Below, in pieces: positions 18,929-27,872 of a stretch of 64,000 nt of DNA (positions are counted from its first letter, which is position 1; each line of letters begins with the position of its first letter). The translations under genes were made by a program, and so were the position numbers. Below the pieces are notes generated by a model. The model was not told the DNA's origin, did no database searches, and worked only from the letters and a program-made list of their open reading frames with translations. This DNA is from UBA3537 sp049889395 (GTDB lineage: Bacteria > Bacteroidota > Bacteroidia > Flavobacteriales > Flavobacteriaceae): contig JBMHDM010000011.1 of assembly GCA_049889395.1 (NCBI GenBank), positions 90,235 to 154,234 of the forward strand, written 5' to 3'.

Positions 18929-20239
18929 TTAGTCCTTATTTAATGCAGATTTATAGGTCGCCAGGCAACGTTCTCTGGCCTTTTTATGATCGACCATTGG
19001 TTTTGGGTAAGAATTCGGAGATTGATATTCAGGAACCCATTTTTTGATGTATTTGTGCTCATTATCAAATTTTGTTATTTGAGTTGTAGGGTTGAATATC
19101 CTAAAATAAGGGGCTGCATCGACGCCACTTCCTGCTACCCATTGCCAGTTACTAACATTACTAGATAGCTCAAAATCATGTAATTTTTCTGCAAAATAGG
19201 CCTCTCCCCATCGCCAATCAATCAGTAGATGTTTACACAAAAAACTTCCAACTAACATTCGAACACGATTGTGCATAAAACCAGTTTGATTTAGTTCTCT
19301 CATTCCTGCATCAACTAAGGGGTAGCCTGTCTGACCCTTACACCACTTTTCGAATTCTGATGCATCGTTACGCCATTTAATTCTATCGTATTGAGGTTTA
19401 AAACTTTGCGTTACAGTATGTGGGAAATGCCATAAAATTTGCATAAAGAATTCTCGCCAAATAAGTTCTTTTAGAAAAGTGTTATTTTCTATTAGACTGG
19501 CACTTTTTACTGTTTTTCTAATACTAACCAAGCCAAACCTTAAATAGGGGCCTAATCTTGATGTGCCGGCCACAGCGGGTGTATTTCTTTTGGCTTCATA
19601 GTCAGTCATTACAGAATCACTGAAATTGTAATCGGCAATTTTTTTGTCACTTTTCATAAAACCCATTTCATCCAAATTAACCCATTCATTGGTTTCATTT
19701 TGGTTTGACAATCGATCGAGTAAATTTTGGGAGTGGTAAGCATCACACATCGAGATATTGAATTGCTTCAACCATTTTTTGGAGTAGGGTGTATAAACTT
19801 TGTAAGGCGAATTGTCGTCTTTGGTTACTTCATTACACTCAAAAATCACTTGATCCTTATAGGAATGAAATTCGATGTTTTGAGTCGCTAAAAAGGTTTT
19901 TATAGATTCATCTCTTGCTGTGGCGTAGGGTTCATAATCATGATTGGTGTAAACGGCAGTTGTGGGGTGTATTTTAATCAGCTTTTTAAAAATATCAAGA
20001 GGACTCCCAAAAAAAGTCTGAATTTGAGCTTCGGGTTTTAGTATTTTATTCAGATGTTCTAATTGCTCAAAAATAAACGTAACACGCGCATCGTTTTTTT
20101 TGAGTTTGTCCAATATTTCCGGATCGAAAATAAAAACGGGCAGAACTCTCTCGTTAGACTTTAAAGCCACATATAACCCGTGGTTGTCTTCCAGCCTTAA
20201 ATCCCGGCGGAACCAAAATATTGCTGTGGGTTTCATCAT
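18929..20239 (-). CDS. Class I DNA photolyase/cryptochrome
   Basis: The 436-residue protein uses light through FAD to repair cyclobutane pyrimidine dimers. It has the antenna-binding Rossmann domain (AIFWFRRDLRLEDNHGL) and a helical FAD domain with TGYPLVDAGMRELNQTGFMHNRVRMLVGSFLCKHL-type content and NWQWVAGSGVDAAPYFRIFNP, a CPD photolyase signature. It is the last gene of the light array, with a three-base overlap or near-overlap to its upstream gene. It may be named phrB, but a second, different protein in this cluster is also called PhrB in the literature, so no symbol is given. Confidence 0.92.
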   Translation of the reverse strand: MMKPTAIFWFRRDLRLEDNHGLYVALKSNERVLPVFIFDPEILDKLKKNDARVTFIFEQLEHLNKILKPEAQIQTFFGSPLDIFKKLIKIHPTTAVYTNHDYEPYATARDESIKTFLATQNIEFHSYKDQVIFECNEVTKDDNSPYKVYTPYSKKWLKQFNISMCDAYHSQNLLDRLSNQNETNEWVNLDEMGFMKSDKKIADYNFSDSVMTDYEAKRNTPAVAGTSRLGPYLRFGLVSIRKTVKSASLIENNTFLKELIWREFFMQILWHFPHTVTQSFKPQYDRIKWRNDASEFEKWCKGQTGYPLVDAGMRELNQTGFMHNRVRMLVGSFLCKHLLIDWRWGEAYFAEKLHDFELSSNVSNWQWVAGSGVDAAPYFRIFNPTTQITKFDNEHKYIKKWVPEYQSPNSYPKPMVDHKKARERCLATYKSALNKD

Positions 20240-20700
20240 TTATACGGACCGAATAATTCTATTAGTTTTTGTTCTCTATAATTGAAGATTTCCTCTAATT
20301 TTGGCTTTACTATTATTGGATGAACCATCTGACCGACCCATCCCAGAGGAATTTTATAATCAATTATATCTTCCATTTCCACACCCCCAGAAATGGGCTT
20401 GATGAAGTGTTTGTGGTGCCAAAGCGCATAAGGACCAAATCGCTGCTCATCAACAAAATAACTTCTATCCTTGACATGCGTTATTTCGGTCACCCATTTG
20501 GTTTTAATGCCTAAAATTGGGGTGACGATATATTGGATTATTTGACCTGAATACATCTCTTTATCGCCTCCAGAGAGGATGTCAAAGCTCATGTAATCTG
20601 GTGTTATTGTTTTAAGATTTTTGGGACTTGACAGGAAGTCCCAGGCTTCCTCGATCGATATAGGTAAGTTCTGTTTTTTGTGTAAAGTATAGATTTTCAT
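20236..20700 (-). CDS. SRPBCC/START-like family protein
   Basis: This 154-residue helix-grip protein has the polyketide-cyclase/START-like opening IYTLHKKQNLPISIEEAWDFLSSPKNL and ALWHHKHFIKPISGGVEMEDIIDYKIPLG. Such proteins are common beside photolyases in Flavobacteriaceae. The ligand is not known. It overlaps the photolyase and tspO by a few bases. Confidence 0.82.
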   Translation of the reverse strand: MKIYTLHKKQNLPISIEEAWDFLSSPKNLKTITPDYMSFDILSGGDKEMYSGQIIQYIVTPILGIKTKWVTEITHVKDRSYFVDEQRFGPYALWHHKHFIKPISGGVEMEDIIDYKIPLGWVGQMVHPIIVKPKLEEIFNYREQKLIELFGPYK

Positions 20701-21161
20701 TAGTTGTATATCACTATGTAAAGGTTAAGAGAGGCGGCCATTAAAAGCCAAATACAATACGGTAGAACAAACAATCTGTAGTTCTTTAGTATGGTTTTAA
20801 ATGCTATTAAAAAATAGAATGTCAATAGTAGCAGTATTAATATTATAATCAGTCCCCAAAAAGTTTCTTTTTGATTGAAGAAGATAAAATTCCAAAGGAC
20901 ATTCAAAATGTATTGAGAACAGAACAGGATGTAAACTTTATTCGCCCTTAAATTTTGATATAAGAATGTCATGTACACCGAGAAAAATATCATAACACAA
21001 GTCCATGCAGCGCCAAAAACCCATCCAACGGGTGTCCATGGTGCCTGCTGTAAAGATGTATACCATTCGGAATCAGGGCCGTTGTTCATCAAGAGTGTCC
21101 CGATACTCAATGCACTAAAATTGAGTATGAGAAATACAATAAAAGTTAGGGCAAATCGCAT
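20700..21161 (-). CDS. TspO/MBR family tryptophan-rich membrane protein
   Basis: The 153-residue protein has five hydrophobic segments and the family motif WYTSLQQAPWTPVGWVFGAAWT. TspO proteins bind porphyrins or other tetrapyrroles and are linked to light and oxygen control in bacteria. Its place inside the photolyase array fits a light-stress role. It is one base from the next gene. Confidence 0.92.
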   Translation of the reverse strand: MRFALTFIVFLILNFSALSIGTLLMNNGPDSEWYTSLQQAPWTPVGWVFGAAWTCVMIFFSVYMTFLYQNLRANKVYILFCSQYILNVLWNFIFFNQKETFWGLIIILILLLLTFYFLIAFKTILKNYRLFVLPYCIWLLMAASLNLYIVIYN

Positions 21162-21329
21162 TTAGGAATTTAGTTTATCTATTTCTTCTAAAACTTGTTG
21201 AGCTTCTGCATATTTTGCGTCACTAGCTGCTCTGTCTGTTGAGGATAACTCGTGCCATTCTGCCATCAACTTTTTATATTGGTCTTGCAGTTTTTCAATT
21301 GGTGTTTTTCTTTTGAATAAACCAAACAT
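21162..21329 (-). CDS. Lacal_2735-like short helical protein
   Basis: This 55-residue ORF (MFGLFKRKTPIEKLQDQYKK, then LSSTDRAASDAKYAEAQQVLEEI) is charged and helical. It matches a short family I recall as Lacal_2735 from flavobacterial photolyase clusters. It exactly fills the gap between tspO and the glutathione peroxidase gene. Function is unknown. Confidence 0.75.
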   Translation of the reverse strand: MFGLFKRKTPIEKLQDQYKKLMAEWHELSSTDRAASDAKYAEAQQVLEEIDKLNS

Positions 21330-21331
21330 GA

Positions 21332-21880
21332 TTATATTATTAGTTTAGTAATTTTGCTACTCATTGGTTTTGTAATAGAATAAAAATAATCGATGTATTC
21401 ACCCGTAGGGCCAACCATATACTTTTGGAAATTCCATTTTACGGTTGTGCTTTTTTGTCCATTCAAGGATTTGTCAGTTAACCATTTGTAAAGCGGATGT
21501 TGGTTTTTGCCTTTGACATCTATTTTTTCTGTCATTAAGAAAGTCACGCCATAATTGCGTTTACAAAATGATTCAATTTCGGTTGGCGATCCTGGTTCTT
21601 GACCGCCAAATTGATTACAAGGTACCCCAATTACCATGAGTTTATCTTGGTATTTATCATAGAGTTTTTGAAGCCCTTCATATTGATTTGTAAAGCCACA
21701 TTCTGAGGCTACATTTACAAATAACATGAACTTTCCTTTGTAATGCGCTAAATTTATTTCTGAACCGTACAGATCATTAATTGCGATATCATAAATTGAC
21801 ATAGGTTTATTGTTTTGAGAAAGTGATGAGTATGAAATCATCAGAGTTATTAATAGTAGTATGAATTGTTTTTTTTTCAT
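21332..21880 (-). CDS. Glutathione peroxidase family protein, exported
   Basis: Members reduce hydrogen and lipid peroxides with thiols. The protein has the Cys-type active site NVASECGFTNQYEGLQKLY (Cys in place of selenocysteine), the Gln motif GVPCNQFGGQEPG and the Trp/Asn motif VKWNFQKYMV. A hydrophobic leader (KKKQFILLLITLMISYSSLS) suggests export to the periplasm. I chose the ATG at 21880, which gives MKKKQ; the earlier ATG at 21901 lies inside the upstream gene. Confidence 0.9.
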   Translation of the reverse strand: MKKKQFILLLITLMISYSSLSQNNKPMSIYDIAINDLYGSEINLAHYKGKFMLFVNVASECGFTNQYEGLQKLYDKYQDKLMVIGVPCNQFGGQEPGSPTEIESFCKRNYGVTFLMTEKIDVKGKNQHPLYKWLTDKSLNGQKSTTVKWNFQKYMVGPTGEYIDYFYSITKPMSSKITKLII

Positions 21881-21881
21881 G

Positions 21882-22565
21882 TTATAGTTTAAGGGTGACA
21901 ATACCGCAATCCATTTTAAAAACTTGACCTGAAATGGATTTCGATTGTTCTGAAATTAAATATTCCGACATAGCGGCTACTTCTTCTGGATTTAAAAATT
22001 TCTTCAGTGGATGTCTCTGAATCGTATTTTCAATCATACGTTCATTTCTTAGAAGTTTGGCAGCCAAATCTGTGTTTGTGATGGTGGGCGCAATAGCATT
22101 TACACGAATATTAGGGGCGAAATCTGCGGCCACAGATTTTGTCAAACCTTCCACAGCAGATTTTGCTGTTGCAACACTGGCATGAAATGGCATTCCCAAA
22201 GTTGTAGCGACTGTACTAAATAATACAACTGAGCTACTCTCAGATTGAGAAAGCGAGGAAATATAAAACTGAAGGGCTTTTACTGCACCAATCACATTGA
22301 TATCAAAATCATGCTTAAAGTCTTCAGGACTCAGGCGTTTGAATGGCTTTAGATTTATGCTTCCTGGACAATAAATTAATCCATCGGCAATAGACACTTC
22401 AGGTAAATCATCACTTAGAACGTCACAGCTATAATGTGTTAAATTGTTGTGAGAGAAATCTGGTGCAGTTCTACTAATATTTACAACGCTATGGTTCGCT
22501 AAAAGGCGCTGGGAGATGGCTTTACCTATACCTTTGCTGCCGCCAATGATAATGATTGTTTTCAT
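21882..22565 (-). CDS. Short-chain dehydrogenase/reductase family protein
   Basis: The 227-residue protein has the Rossmann motif IIIGGSKGIGKAI and ends in GQVFKMDCGI. The normal YxxxK catalytic motif is altered: the Lys is present in ASVATAKSAVEGLTK, but Val stands where Tyr is expected. I recall the same ASVA-K pattern in an SDR group near photolyases, so this may be a family trait and the reaction may be unusual. The substrate is unknown. Confidence 0.85.
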   Translation of the reverse strand: MKTIIIIGGSKGIGKAISQRLLANHSVVNISRTAPDFSHNNLTHYSCDVLSDDLPEVSIADGLIYCPGSINLKPFKRLSPEDFKHDFDINVIGAVKALQFYISSLSQSESSSVVLFSTVATTLGMPFHASVATAKSAVEGLTKSVAADFAPNIRVNAIAPTITNTDLAAKLLRNERMIENTIQRHPLKKFLNPEEVAAMSEYLISEQSKSISGQVFKMDCGIVTLKL

Positions 22566-22786
22566 GGTGTTAAGGGTCTGCCTTTGAGGCGCTTTTCAAT
22601 TTTTTGTTTAATTACAGTGAGTTCTTTCATCAAGTCCATCAACTTTTGATCTTTGTTTGATTTGTAGATTTCATTTATATCTAATATCAGAGATTTTACC
22701 TCTCTTGAAGCTTGTATGCGTTCACTGGTGTTTTTGAATTTTAAACTTCTTTCTAAAAATTCTTGTCCTTTTTCAATTGCACTCAT
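22562..22786 (-). CDS. Small helical hypothetical protein
   Basis: This 74-residue ORF is Lys/Glu-rich and predicted helical (IEKGQEFLERSLKFKNTSERI, then LTVIKQKIEKRLKG). It overlaps the SDR gene by four bases and follows folE after six bases, so it is very likely translated. No known family is recognised. Confidence 0.7.
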   Translation of the reverse strand: MSAIEKGQEFLERSLKFKNTSERIQASREVKSLILDINEIYKSNKDQKLMDLMKELTVIKQKIEKRLKGRPLTP

Positions 22787-22792
22787 AATTTC

Positions 22793-23479
22793 CTAGTTTA
22801 GATAATTATTCAACTCACTTACTCTAGCTGGACTATTAAAAGCACCACTGTAGAAAGATGTTACAGTGGCCGATGTATCGTCTTTAATACCTCTTGAAGA
22901 TACGCAAAGGTGTTTGGCATCTATAATTACAGCAACGTCTTCTGTCTCAAGAATGGACTTTAGCTCTTGCCCAATTTGATTTGTCAAACGCTCCTGAACT
23001 TGTGGTCTTTTGGCATAATATTGCACAATTCGGTTAAGTTTCGATAAACCAATAACTTTTCCTGATGAGATGTAGGCCACATGAGCTTTTCCGATTATCG
23101 GTACAAAGTGATGTTCACAATTTGAGTAAAAGGTGATATTTTTTTCAACCAACATTTGGTTATACTGATATTTGTTTTCGAACAATGCAATTTTAGGTTT
23201 ATTTTTTGGGTTTAAACCAGAGTAAATTTCGTCTATGTACATCTTTGCTACGCGATCTGGAGTTCCTTTTAGAGAGTCATCGGTTAAATCTAGTCCCATG
23301 ACATTCATAATCTCTTCAAAAAGAATAGATATTTTCTTTTTCTTTTCCTCGTCACTCATAACAAAGGCATCTTGTTTAAGCGGTGTTTCAATCCCAGTAT
23401 ATAGGTGTTCATCACCAATTTCATGGTGTGAAAATCCATTGAGATGTTTTATAGTTTGTTTTTCAATGCTATTTGACAT
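22793..23479 (-). CDS. folE: GTP cyclohydrolase I
   Basis: FolE converts GTP to 7,8-dihydroneopterin triphosphate, the start of folate and pterin synthesis. The 228-residue protein has the zinc-ligand stretch YSNCEHHFVPIIGKAHVAYI and the second site CVSSRGIKDDTSATVTSFYSG. An N-terminal extension of about 40 residues precedes the catalytic core. Its place between photolyase genes suggests a supply of pterin or folate antenna chromophore; that link is inference. Confidence 0.95.
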   Translation of the reverse strand: MSNSIEKQTIKHLNGFSHHEIGDEHLYTGIETPLKQDAFVMSDEEKKKKISILFEEIMNVMGLDLTDDSLKGTPDRVAKMYIDEIYSGLNPKNKPKIALFENKYQYNQMLVEKNITFYSNCEHHFVPIIGKAHVAYISSGKVIGLSKLNRIVQYYAKRPQVQERLTNQIGQELKSILETEDVAVIIDAKHLCVSSRGIKDDTSATVTSFYSGAFNSPARVSELNNYLN

Positions 23480-23491
23480 GAATAAAAAATT

Positions 23492-23764
23492 TTAGCGTTT
23501 AGAAATTTTGTTATTTGATATTTGTTTTTGTCGGGAACATTTAAATCGTCCGGATTCAAATGTTCGCAGCTTTTGATGTTTAGTTTTTCGTCCCTGAACA
23601 CGTGATCGCCAGAGCTTAAAACTTTTAGGTTTCATGTTTTGACGCATGAGGGTAATAACTTCTTGCTCTGTAAGTCCAAACTGGAACCGTATAGCGTCAA
23701 ACGTTGTACGATCTTCCCATGCCATCTCAATAACGCGATCAATTTCAACTGAAGTTAAATTCAT
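23492..23764 (-). CDS. DUF2805/TIGR03643-like protein
   Basis: This basic 90-residue protein (SVEIDRVIEMAWEDRTTFDAI, then FGLTEQEVITLMRQNMKPKSFKLWRSRVQGRKTKH) resembles a helix-turn-helix-like family that I recall as TIGR03643, common in photolyase clusters. A DNA-binding role is possible but unproven. Confidence 0.78.
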   Translation of the reverse strand: MNLTSVEIDRVIEMAWEDRTTFDAIRFQFGLTEQEVITLMRQNMKPKSFKLWRSRVQGRKTKHQKLRTFESGRFKCSRQKQISNNKISKR

Positions 23765-24189
23765 AGATTGGGTAGAATATATTGTTGATCAAACTCTAAT
23801 TTTTCATTTATCAAATTTTGAAAGAAGCGTTTATTTTCCTTGAAAGTTTTTGAATTTTTGAATTGGACAAAACGACCCTGAGCATGTATACTAGTAAAGT
23901 CACTTTTGTAAAATACAAGTTGATAAAAAGGTATCGCCCATGTATAATTTTTCAAACCCTTATTAATTCGAATCAGTATTCCTTTTTTTCGAACTTCAAT
24001 GTTGGCATAATTAATATCTGATGAGAGATTTGAGATAAAATTCAAATTTGGACTCAAAGATTTGACAATCATTCGTTTAGAACCCACACCGCCTCGCTTA
24101 AGGGCTTCCCAAAAAGTGTAGGGACGACCAACAAAATCGTCAATAAGTTTTTGGTGGTCTTTGTTGTGATGTGTAGAGTCTAAAATCAT
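23761..24189 (-). CDS. Hypothetical protein, first gene of the second light transcription unit
   Basis: This 142-residue protein has no recognised domain. It begins with a charged segment (HHNKDHQKLIDDFVGRPYTFWEALKRGGVGSK-like content) and has a beta-rich centre (ANIEVRKKGILIRINKGLKNYTW). There is no signal peptide. It overlaps the DUF2805 gene by four bases. The only sizeable gap in the whole array lies just upstream, with a promoter and the 24-bp motif. Confidence 0.7.
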   Translation of the reverse strand: MILDSTHHNKDHQKLIDDFVGRPYTFWEALKRGGVGSKRMIVKSLSPNLNFISNLSSDINYANIEVRKKGILIRINKGLKNYTWAIPFYQLVFYKSDFTSIHAQGRFVQFKNSKTFKENKRFFQNLINEKLEFDQQYILPNL

Positions 24190-24206
24190 TACAAGTCAAT
24201 TGCAAT

Positions 24207-24214
24207 CAAACATA
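24207..24214 (-). promoter_or_regulatory. -7 element of the second light transcription unit
   Basis: On the minus strand this reads TATGTTTG, an exact TAnnTTTG match, 17 bases before the ATG at 24189. The 24-bp motif at 24239-24262 begins exactly 24 bases upstream. Confidence 0.65.
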
Positions 24215-24238
24215 TATAATGTATGTTTATTTAACCTT

Positions 24239-24262
24239 ACAATTAAACAAATATTAACATTT
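24239..24262 (-). promoter_or_regulatory. 24-bp motif, copy 2, upstream of the folE/photolyase unit
   Basis: Minus-strand core AATATTTGTTTAATTGT. It matches the copy at 29884-29907 at 23 of 24 positions, and both sit exactly 24 bp from their -7 element. A weaker inverted half (TGTTTATTTAA) lies at 24224-24234. I infer an activator or repressor site. Confidence 0.7.
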
Positions 24263-24281
24263 TTAGTCTTTCTTTAACAAT

Positions 24282-25814
24282 TTAAAAATGATCTGGATTT
24301 TCAATGATTTCTGCCGATCTCATTTTCATGTCGTGCAACTCATTTGCAGAAAATTTATTCAAAACGCTATACATCATCCGCATGCGTTGGTTATTGTACA
24401 ACAAGGGTTTTTTATCATCCAAGAAACTCCAGTAAAGGCTATTAAATGGACAAGCATTTTCGCCCAATCGAAGCTTTACGTTGTATTGACAGCCACCACA
24501 ATAATTACTCATTTTGTTGATGTAACTTCCAGACGAAACATAAGGTTTTGTGGCTATTTTGCCACCATCGGCATACTGACTCATTCCTCTTGTGTTGGGG
24601 AGTTGGACCCATTGTACAGCATCCAAATAAATACCTAGATACCATTGATCGACCGCATCGGGATGAGTTTGAGTTAGGAGGAGGTAATTACCAGTAATCA
24701 TCAGCCTTTGAATGTGATGGGCATAGGCGTTGTCCAGTGAATTTGTAATAGTTTGTTTTAAACAATTCATCTTTGTATTTCCAGTCCAGAAGAAATCTGG
24801 AATTTTACCATGATTGTTCAATGAATTTAAATCCAAATAAGAGGGCATTTCTTTCCAATACATTCCTCTCATATATTCTCGCCATCCAATAATTTGACGT
24901 ACAAATCCTTCAATCTGTGAAATGTCTATGATATCGCTATTGGAGCCATAATAATTTAATGCGGTATCGACAACTTCTTTTGGGCTAATTATCTTAAGAT
25001 TCATAGCAAACGAAAGCCGAGAATGAAATAGGTAAACCTGATCAGTATGCAATGCATCTTGAAAGTCACCAAAGTGGGGAAGAAGTTCTTTACAAAAATA
25101 GTCTAGCTGTTCTTTGGCTTGTATGATGTTAATTGGGTAATCAAAATGATTTTTTTCGAAACGTCCGATAGTTTTGATTTGGGCAGTATGAAGGTCATTC
25201 TTTATACCATTAACATTGTTGGGGAATTCTAAATGCGGCGGAATAGACGGTGTACCTTTCCATTTTTTTCTATTGCTTTGGTCATAATTCCATACCCCAC
25301 CAATCGGCTGATCGCCAAGCATTAAAACATCGTGTTTCTTTCGCATATATCTATAAAACCGCTCCATTAAAAGTTGTTTTTTACCTTCGAAAAACACACT
25401 TAATTCCTCACGTGATGTATAAAAATGTTCTGTGTCAAAACAAGAACTGTCGACATGAATTGAATCGCAAATTGTCCTTAGTTGAGTCTCTAATCTATAT
25501 TCATCTGGAGCTTGATATTCAAAACGAACTATGCTATTGTTTTCTAAAATTTGCTTGATATTTTGTTCTAAATCATGACAATTTTCAGGATCAGTTATGT
25601 TAAGATATTTTACTTGATGACCGTTGTTTTTCAATTGGTTTGAAAAATCACGCATAGCTGCAAAAAATCCAACTACTTTTTGAATATGATGCACGACATA
25701 ATCTGTCTCTTGGCGCATTTCAAACATACAATAAATAACATCATCTCTAACAGTTTCAAACCATGAGTGTTTGGCGTTGAGTTGATCCCCCAAAATTAAA
25801 CGTAATGTCTTCAT
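24282..25814 (-). CDS. Iron-sulfur bacterial cryptochrome/photolyase (FeS-BCP, PhrB-type)
   Basis: FeS-BCP proteins repair (6-4) photoproducts or act in light sensing, with FAD, a lumazine-type antenna and a [4Fe-4S] cluster. The 510-residue protein starts LRLILGDQLNAKHSWF as the family does. Four cysteines fit the cluster ligands: one in KMNCLKQ (about residue 350), two in NYCGGCQYN and one in NACPFNSLYW. It is downstream of the DASH gene by one base. FolE in the same array could feed the pterin pathway, but the lumazine antenna of this family comes from riboflavin synthesis. Confidence 0.92.
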   Translation of the reverse strand: MKTLRLILGDQLNAKHSWFETVRDDVIYCMFEMRQETDYVVHHIQKVVGFFAAMRDFSNQLKNNGHQVKYLNITDPENCHDLEQNIKQILENNSIVRFEYQAPDEYRLETQLRTICDSIHVDSSCFDTEHFYTSREELSVFFEGKKQLLMERFYRYMRKKHDVLMLGDQPIGGVWNYDQSNRKKWKGTPSIPPHLEFPNNVNGIKNDLHTAQIKTIGRFEKNHFDYPINIIQAKEQLDYFCKELLPHFGDFQDALHTDQVYLFHSRLSFAMNLKIISPKEVVDTALNYYGSNSDIIDISQIEGFVRQIIGWREYMRGMYWKEMPSYLDLNSLNNHGKIPDFFWTGNTKMNCLKQTITNSLDNAYAHHIQRLMITGNYLLLTQTHPDAVDQWYLGIYLDAVQWVQLPNTRGMSQYADGGKIATKPYVSSGSYINKMSNYCGGCQYNVKLRLGENACPFNSLYWSFLDDKKPLLYNNQRMRMMYSVLNKFSANELHDMKMRSAEIIENPDHF

Positions 25815-27119
25815 TTAAAATAATTTAGATTGTAACCATAGTTGTCGGAATTTATGATTTGGATCATAGCGCTCTGCCTGTGACTTCACATTGAAAATTC
25901 TGTCTCGGGGGTCATTGCCAACACCAGAAACATACATCCAATTTCCATAATTACTATGGACGTCATAATCGACCAATATAGATTCAAAGTAGGCCGCTCC
26001 TACACGCCAATCAAGCTTTTGATTTTTTGCGAAAAAGGAAGCCACATTTTGACGTCCTCTGTTGCTCATCCAACCTGTTTTTTTTAGTTCTATCATATTG
26101 GCATTAACGAAATCATCTGAAGTTCTTCCGTTGATCCATTGGTCAATGAACAACGGATTGTTTGACCACTTATAACTCAGGTCTAAAATGCCATTAATTT
26201 TAAAAATAGCGTCCCCATGTTTAAGCGAAATATATTTGAAGAAATCTCGCCAAATCAATTCAAAAACAAGCCAATAAGTCGATTGATTGGAATAGAATTC
26301 CTCCTCAAATTTTTTGACACTCCAATATATTTGACGTGCAGATATACTTCCGTTTGCTAACCAAGCTGAAAATTTTGAGCTGTAATTTGTTCCCATTAGT
26401 CCATTCCTAGTTTTTTTGTAAACCCCCAACGCTTTGGTTTCAAAAAAATAGTGCTTTAGGCGGTTAGTGGCATTGACTTCTCCACCCTCAAATGGGAAAG
26501 CTGAATGCGAAATTTTTTCAGGTTTTTTAAACCCAAGATCTTCGAGGCTTGGAATATTTTGTGTGATGTCTAGCTTACCAGATTCATGTTGTGCATGGAC
26601 GGTTACTTTTGGTCTTACATCTGATTGTTTTTCTAAAATTTTACGGAAAGCTGTAAATACTTTTGGGGTGTCTGATGGGACAAAAGGTATATCATCTGGA
26701 TGAAACAAAAATTGATCATAAAATGAATGAAACTGGACCTTATTCTCCACTAGGGCTTTGACACTCTGAGTTTCAAGGGATTCTTCGTAAGTCCATTCTT
26801 TTTCTAAAAAAATATTAGAAATATTGTACCGGTCTACGAGCTTTGGAATGACTGTTTTCGAATGGTCGAAATATACTAAAAGTGTGACATTTAATTTTTC
26901 TAATTCTGACTTGAGTTCTGCCAGTGTCTCAAGAAGAAATTTGGCTCTAAAAACAGCCATTTTTTTGAAGCCAAAACGCCCTATGTTAAAAAGGTTTGGA
27001 TCTATGCAAAATAATGCAATGGTCCGTTCAGATTGTTCTAAAGCTGACTTTAGGACTACGTTATCTTGTGATCTTAAGTTGTTCTTGAGCCAGACTAATG
27101 ATGTTTGTTGTTGCTGCAT
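25815..27119 (-). CDS. DASH-family cryptochrome
   Basis: Cry-DASH proteins use FAD and an MTHF antenna and repair CPDs in single-stranded DNA. The 434-residue protein has the N-terminal antenna domain (LVWLKNNLRSQDNVVLKSAL) and the DASH-type FAD region YGNWMYVSGVGNDPRDRIFN near the C-terminus, with WMSNRGRQNVASFF before it. Antenna use of folate would fit the nearby folE. It overlaps the small DUF2256 gene upstream. Confidence 0.93.
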   Translation of the reverse strand: MQQQQTSLVWLKNNLRSQDNVVLKSALEQSERTIALFCIDPNLFNIGRFGFKKMAVFRAKFLLETLAELKSELEKLNVTLLVYFDHSKTVIPKLVDRYNISNIFLEKEWTYEESLETQSVKALVENKVQFHSFYDQFLFHPDDIPFVPSDTPKVFTAFRKILEKQSDVRPKVTVHAQHESGKLDITQNIPSLEDLGFKKPEKISHSAFPFEGGEVNATNRLKHYFFETKALGVYKKTRNGLMGTNYSSKFSAWLANGSISARQIYWSVKKFEEEFYSNQSTYWLVFELIWRDFFKYISLKHGDAIFKINGILDLSYKWSNNPLFIDQWINGRTSDDFVNANMIELKKTGWMSNRGRQNVASFFAKNQKLDWRVGAAYFESILVDYDVHSNYGNWMYVSGVGNDPRDRIFNVKSQAERYDPNHKFRQLWLQSKLF

Positions 27120-27229
27120 TTTTTACTACAATATTTGACATTTTCCCAATCTCGTTTCCATTTCTTTCGCCAAGAAAATGGGCGACCACAAACCACGCAA
27201 ACTTTAGTCGGAAGATGAGATTTTTTCAA
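27095..27229 (-). CDS. DUF2256-like zinc-ribbon protein
   Basis: This 44-residue ORF has two cysteine pairs (KVCVVCGRPFSWRKKW and YCSKKCSNNK) that would bind zinc. It matches the DUF2256 pattern, well known beside photolyases and cryptochromes. No ATG is in frame near the front, so the start is a TTG at 27229. It overlaps the first codons of the DASH gene, which supports translational coupling. Confidence 0.8.
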   Translation of the reverse strand: MKKSHLPTKVCVVCGRPFSWRKKWKRDWENVKYCSKKCSNNKHH

Positions 27230-27233
27230 ATCA

Positions 27234-27872
27234 TTAATAATTGTTATGGACTAAAGGCTTCGGCCTTTGATATGTCAGTCTTTTATGTAAGACAGGGGTT
27301 GTGTAGCCATCCAAACCATTGATAGCCATTATTTTTGCTTTTGACAAATTGATAAAGCCATCTTTTTCAATTAAATCATCATTGATAAATAAATCTTTGA
27401 TTTCTGCTATCAAATGAACTGTATTGTTGGCCTTAATTTTGTACTCCTCGCAATAGGTGAGGGCCATTTGTACAGGAGCATTTTTTACAAATGGAGCATG
27501 CCAACCATTTTTGTATTCCTCTTCCAGATTCGTTACACCAAATTCAGAAATGGCCTTATCATATTTAGCGGATGTGTGATGGGCATCCTCTACAAAATTC
27601 TCACAAACATGATTAACGGTAAATTGACCTGTTTCTTTTATGTTTTCGTATGTGTTGCGCGGTACATCTGAAACTGGCCTAAAAATAATACCGAGTAAAG
27701 GCGGATTAGACCCCAAGTGAGTAACTGAGCTGAACACCGCTACATTGGCAATACCATGATTTGATTTAGTACCTATCAAATTGGCTGATTTGAACCCAGT
27801 ACAGCTATTAATCAGGTTAATCCTGTATATATGGTCCAATTGATCAAAATCTTGCCGTTTAAAGTGTATCAT
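27234..27872 (-). CDS. Flavin reductase-like flavoprotein
   Basis: This 212-residue protein has the flavin reductase domain (FKSANLIGTKSNHGIANVAVFSSVTHLG, then RPVSDVPRNTYENIKETGQFTVNHV). Relatives reduce FMN or FAD with NAD(P)H. In this array it could supply reduced flavin for the photolyases; that is inference. It overlaps the ABC1 kinase gene by four bases. Confidence 0.88.
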   Translation of the reverse strand: MIHFKRQDFDQLDHIYRINLINSCTGFKSANLIGTKSNHGIANVAVFSSVTHLGSNPPLLGIIFRPVSDVPRNTYENIKETGQFTVNHVCENFVEDAHHTSAKYDKAISEFGVTNLEEEYKNGWHAPFVKNAPVQMALTYCEEYKIKANNTVHLIAEIKDLFINDDLIEKDGFINLSKAKIMAINGLDGYTTPVLHKRLTYQRPKPLVHNNY

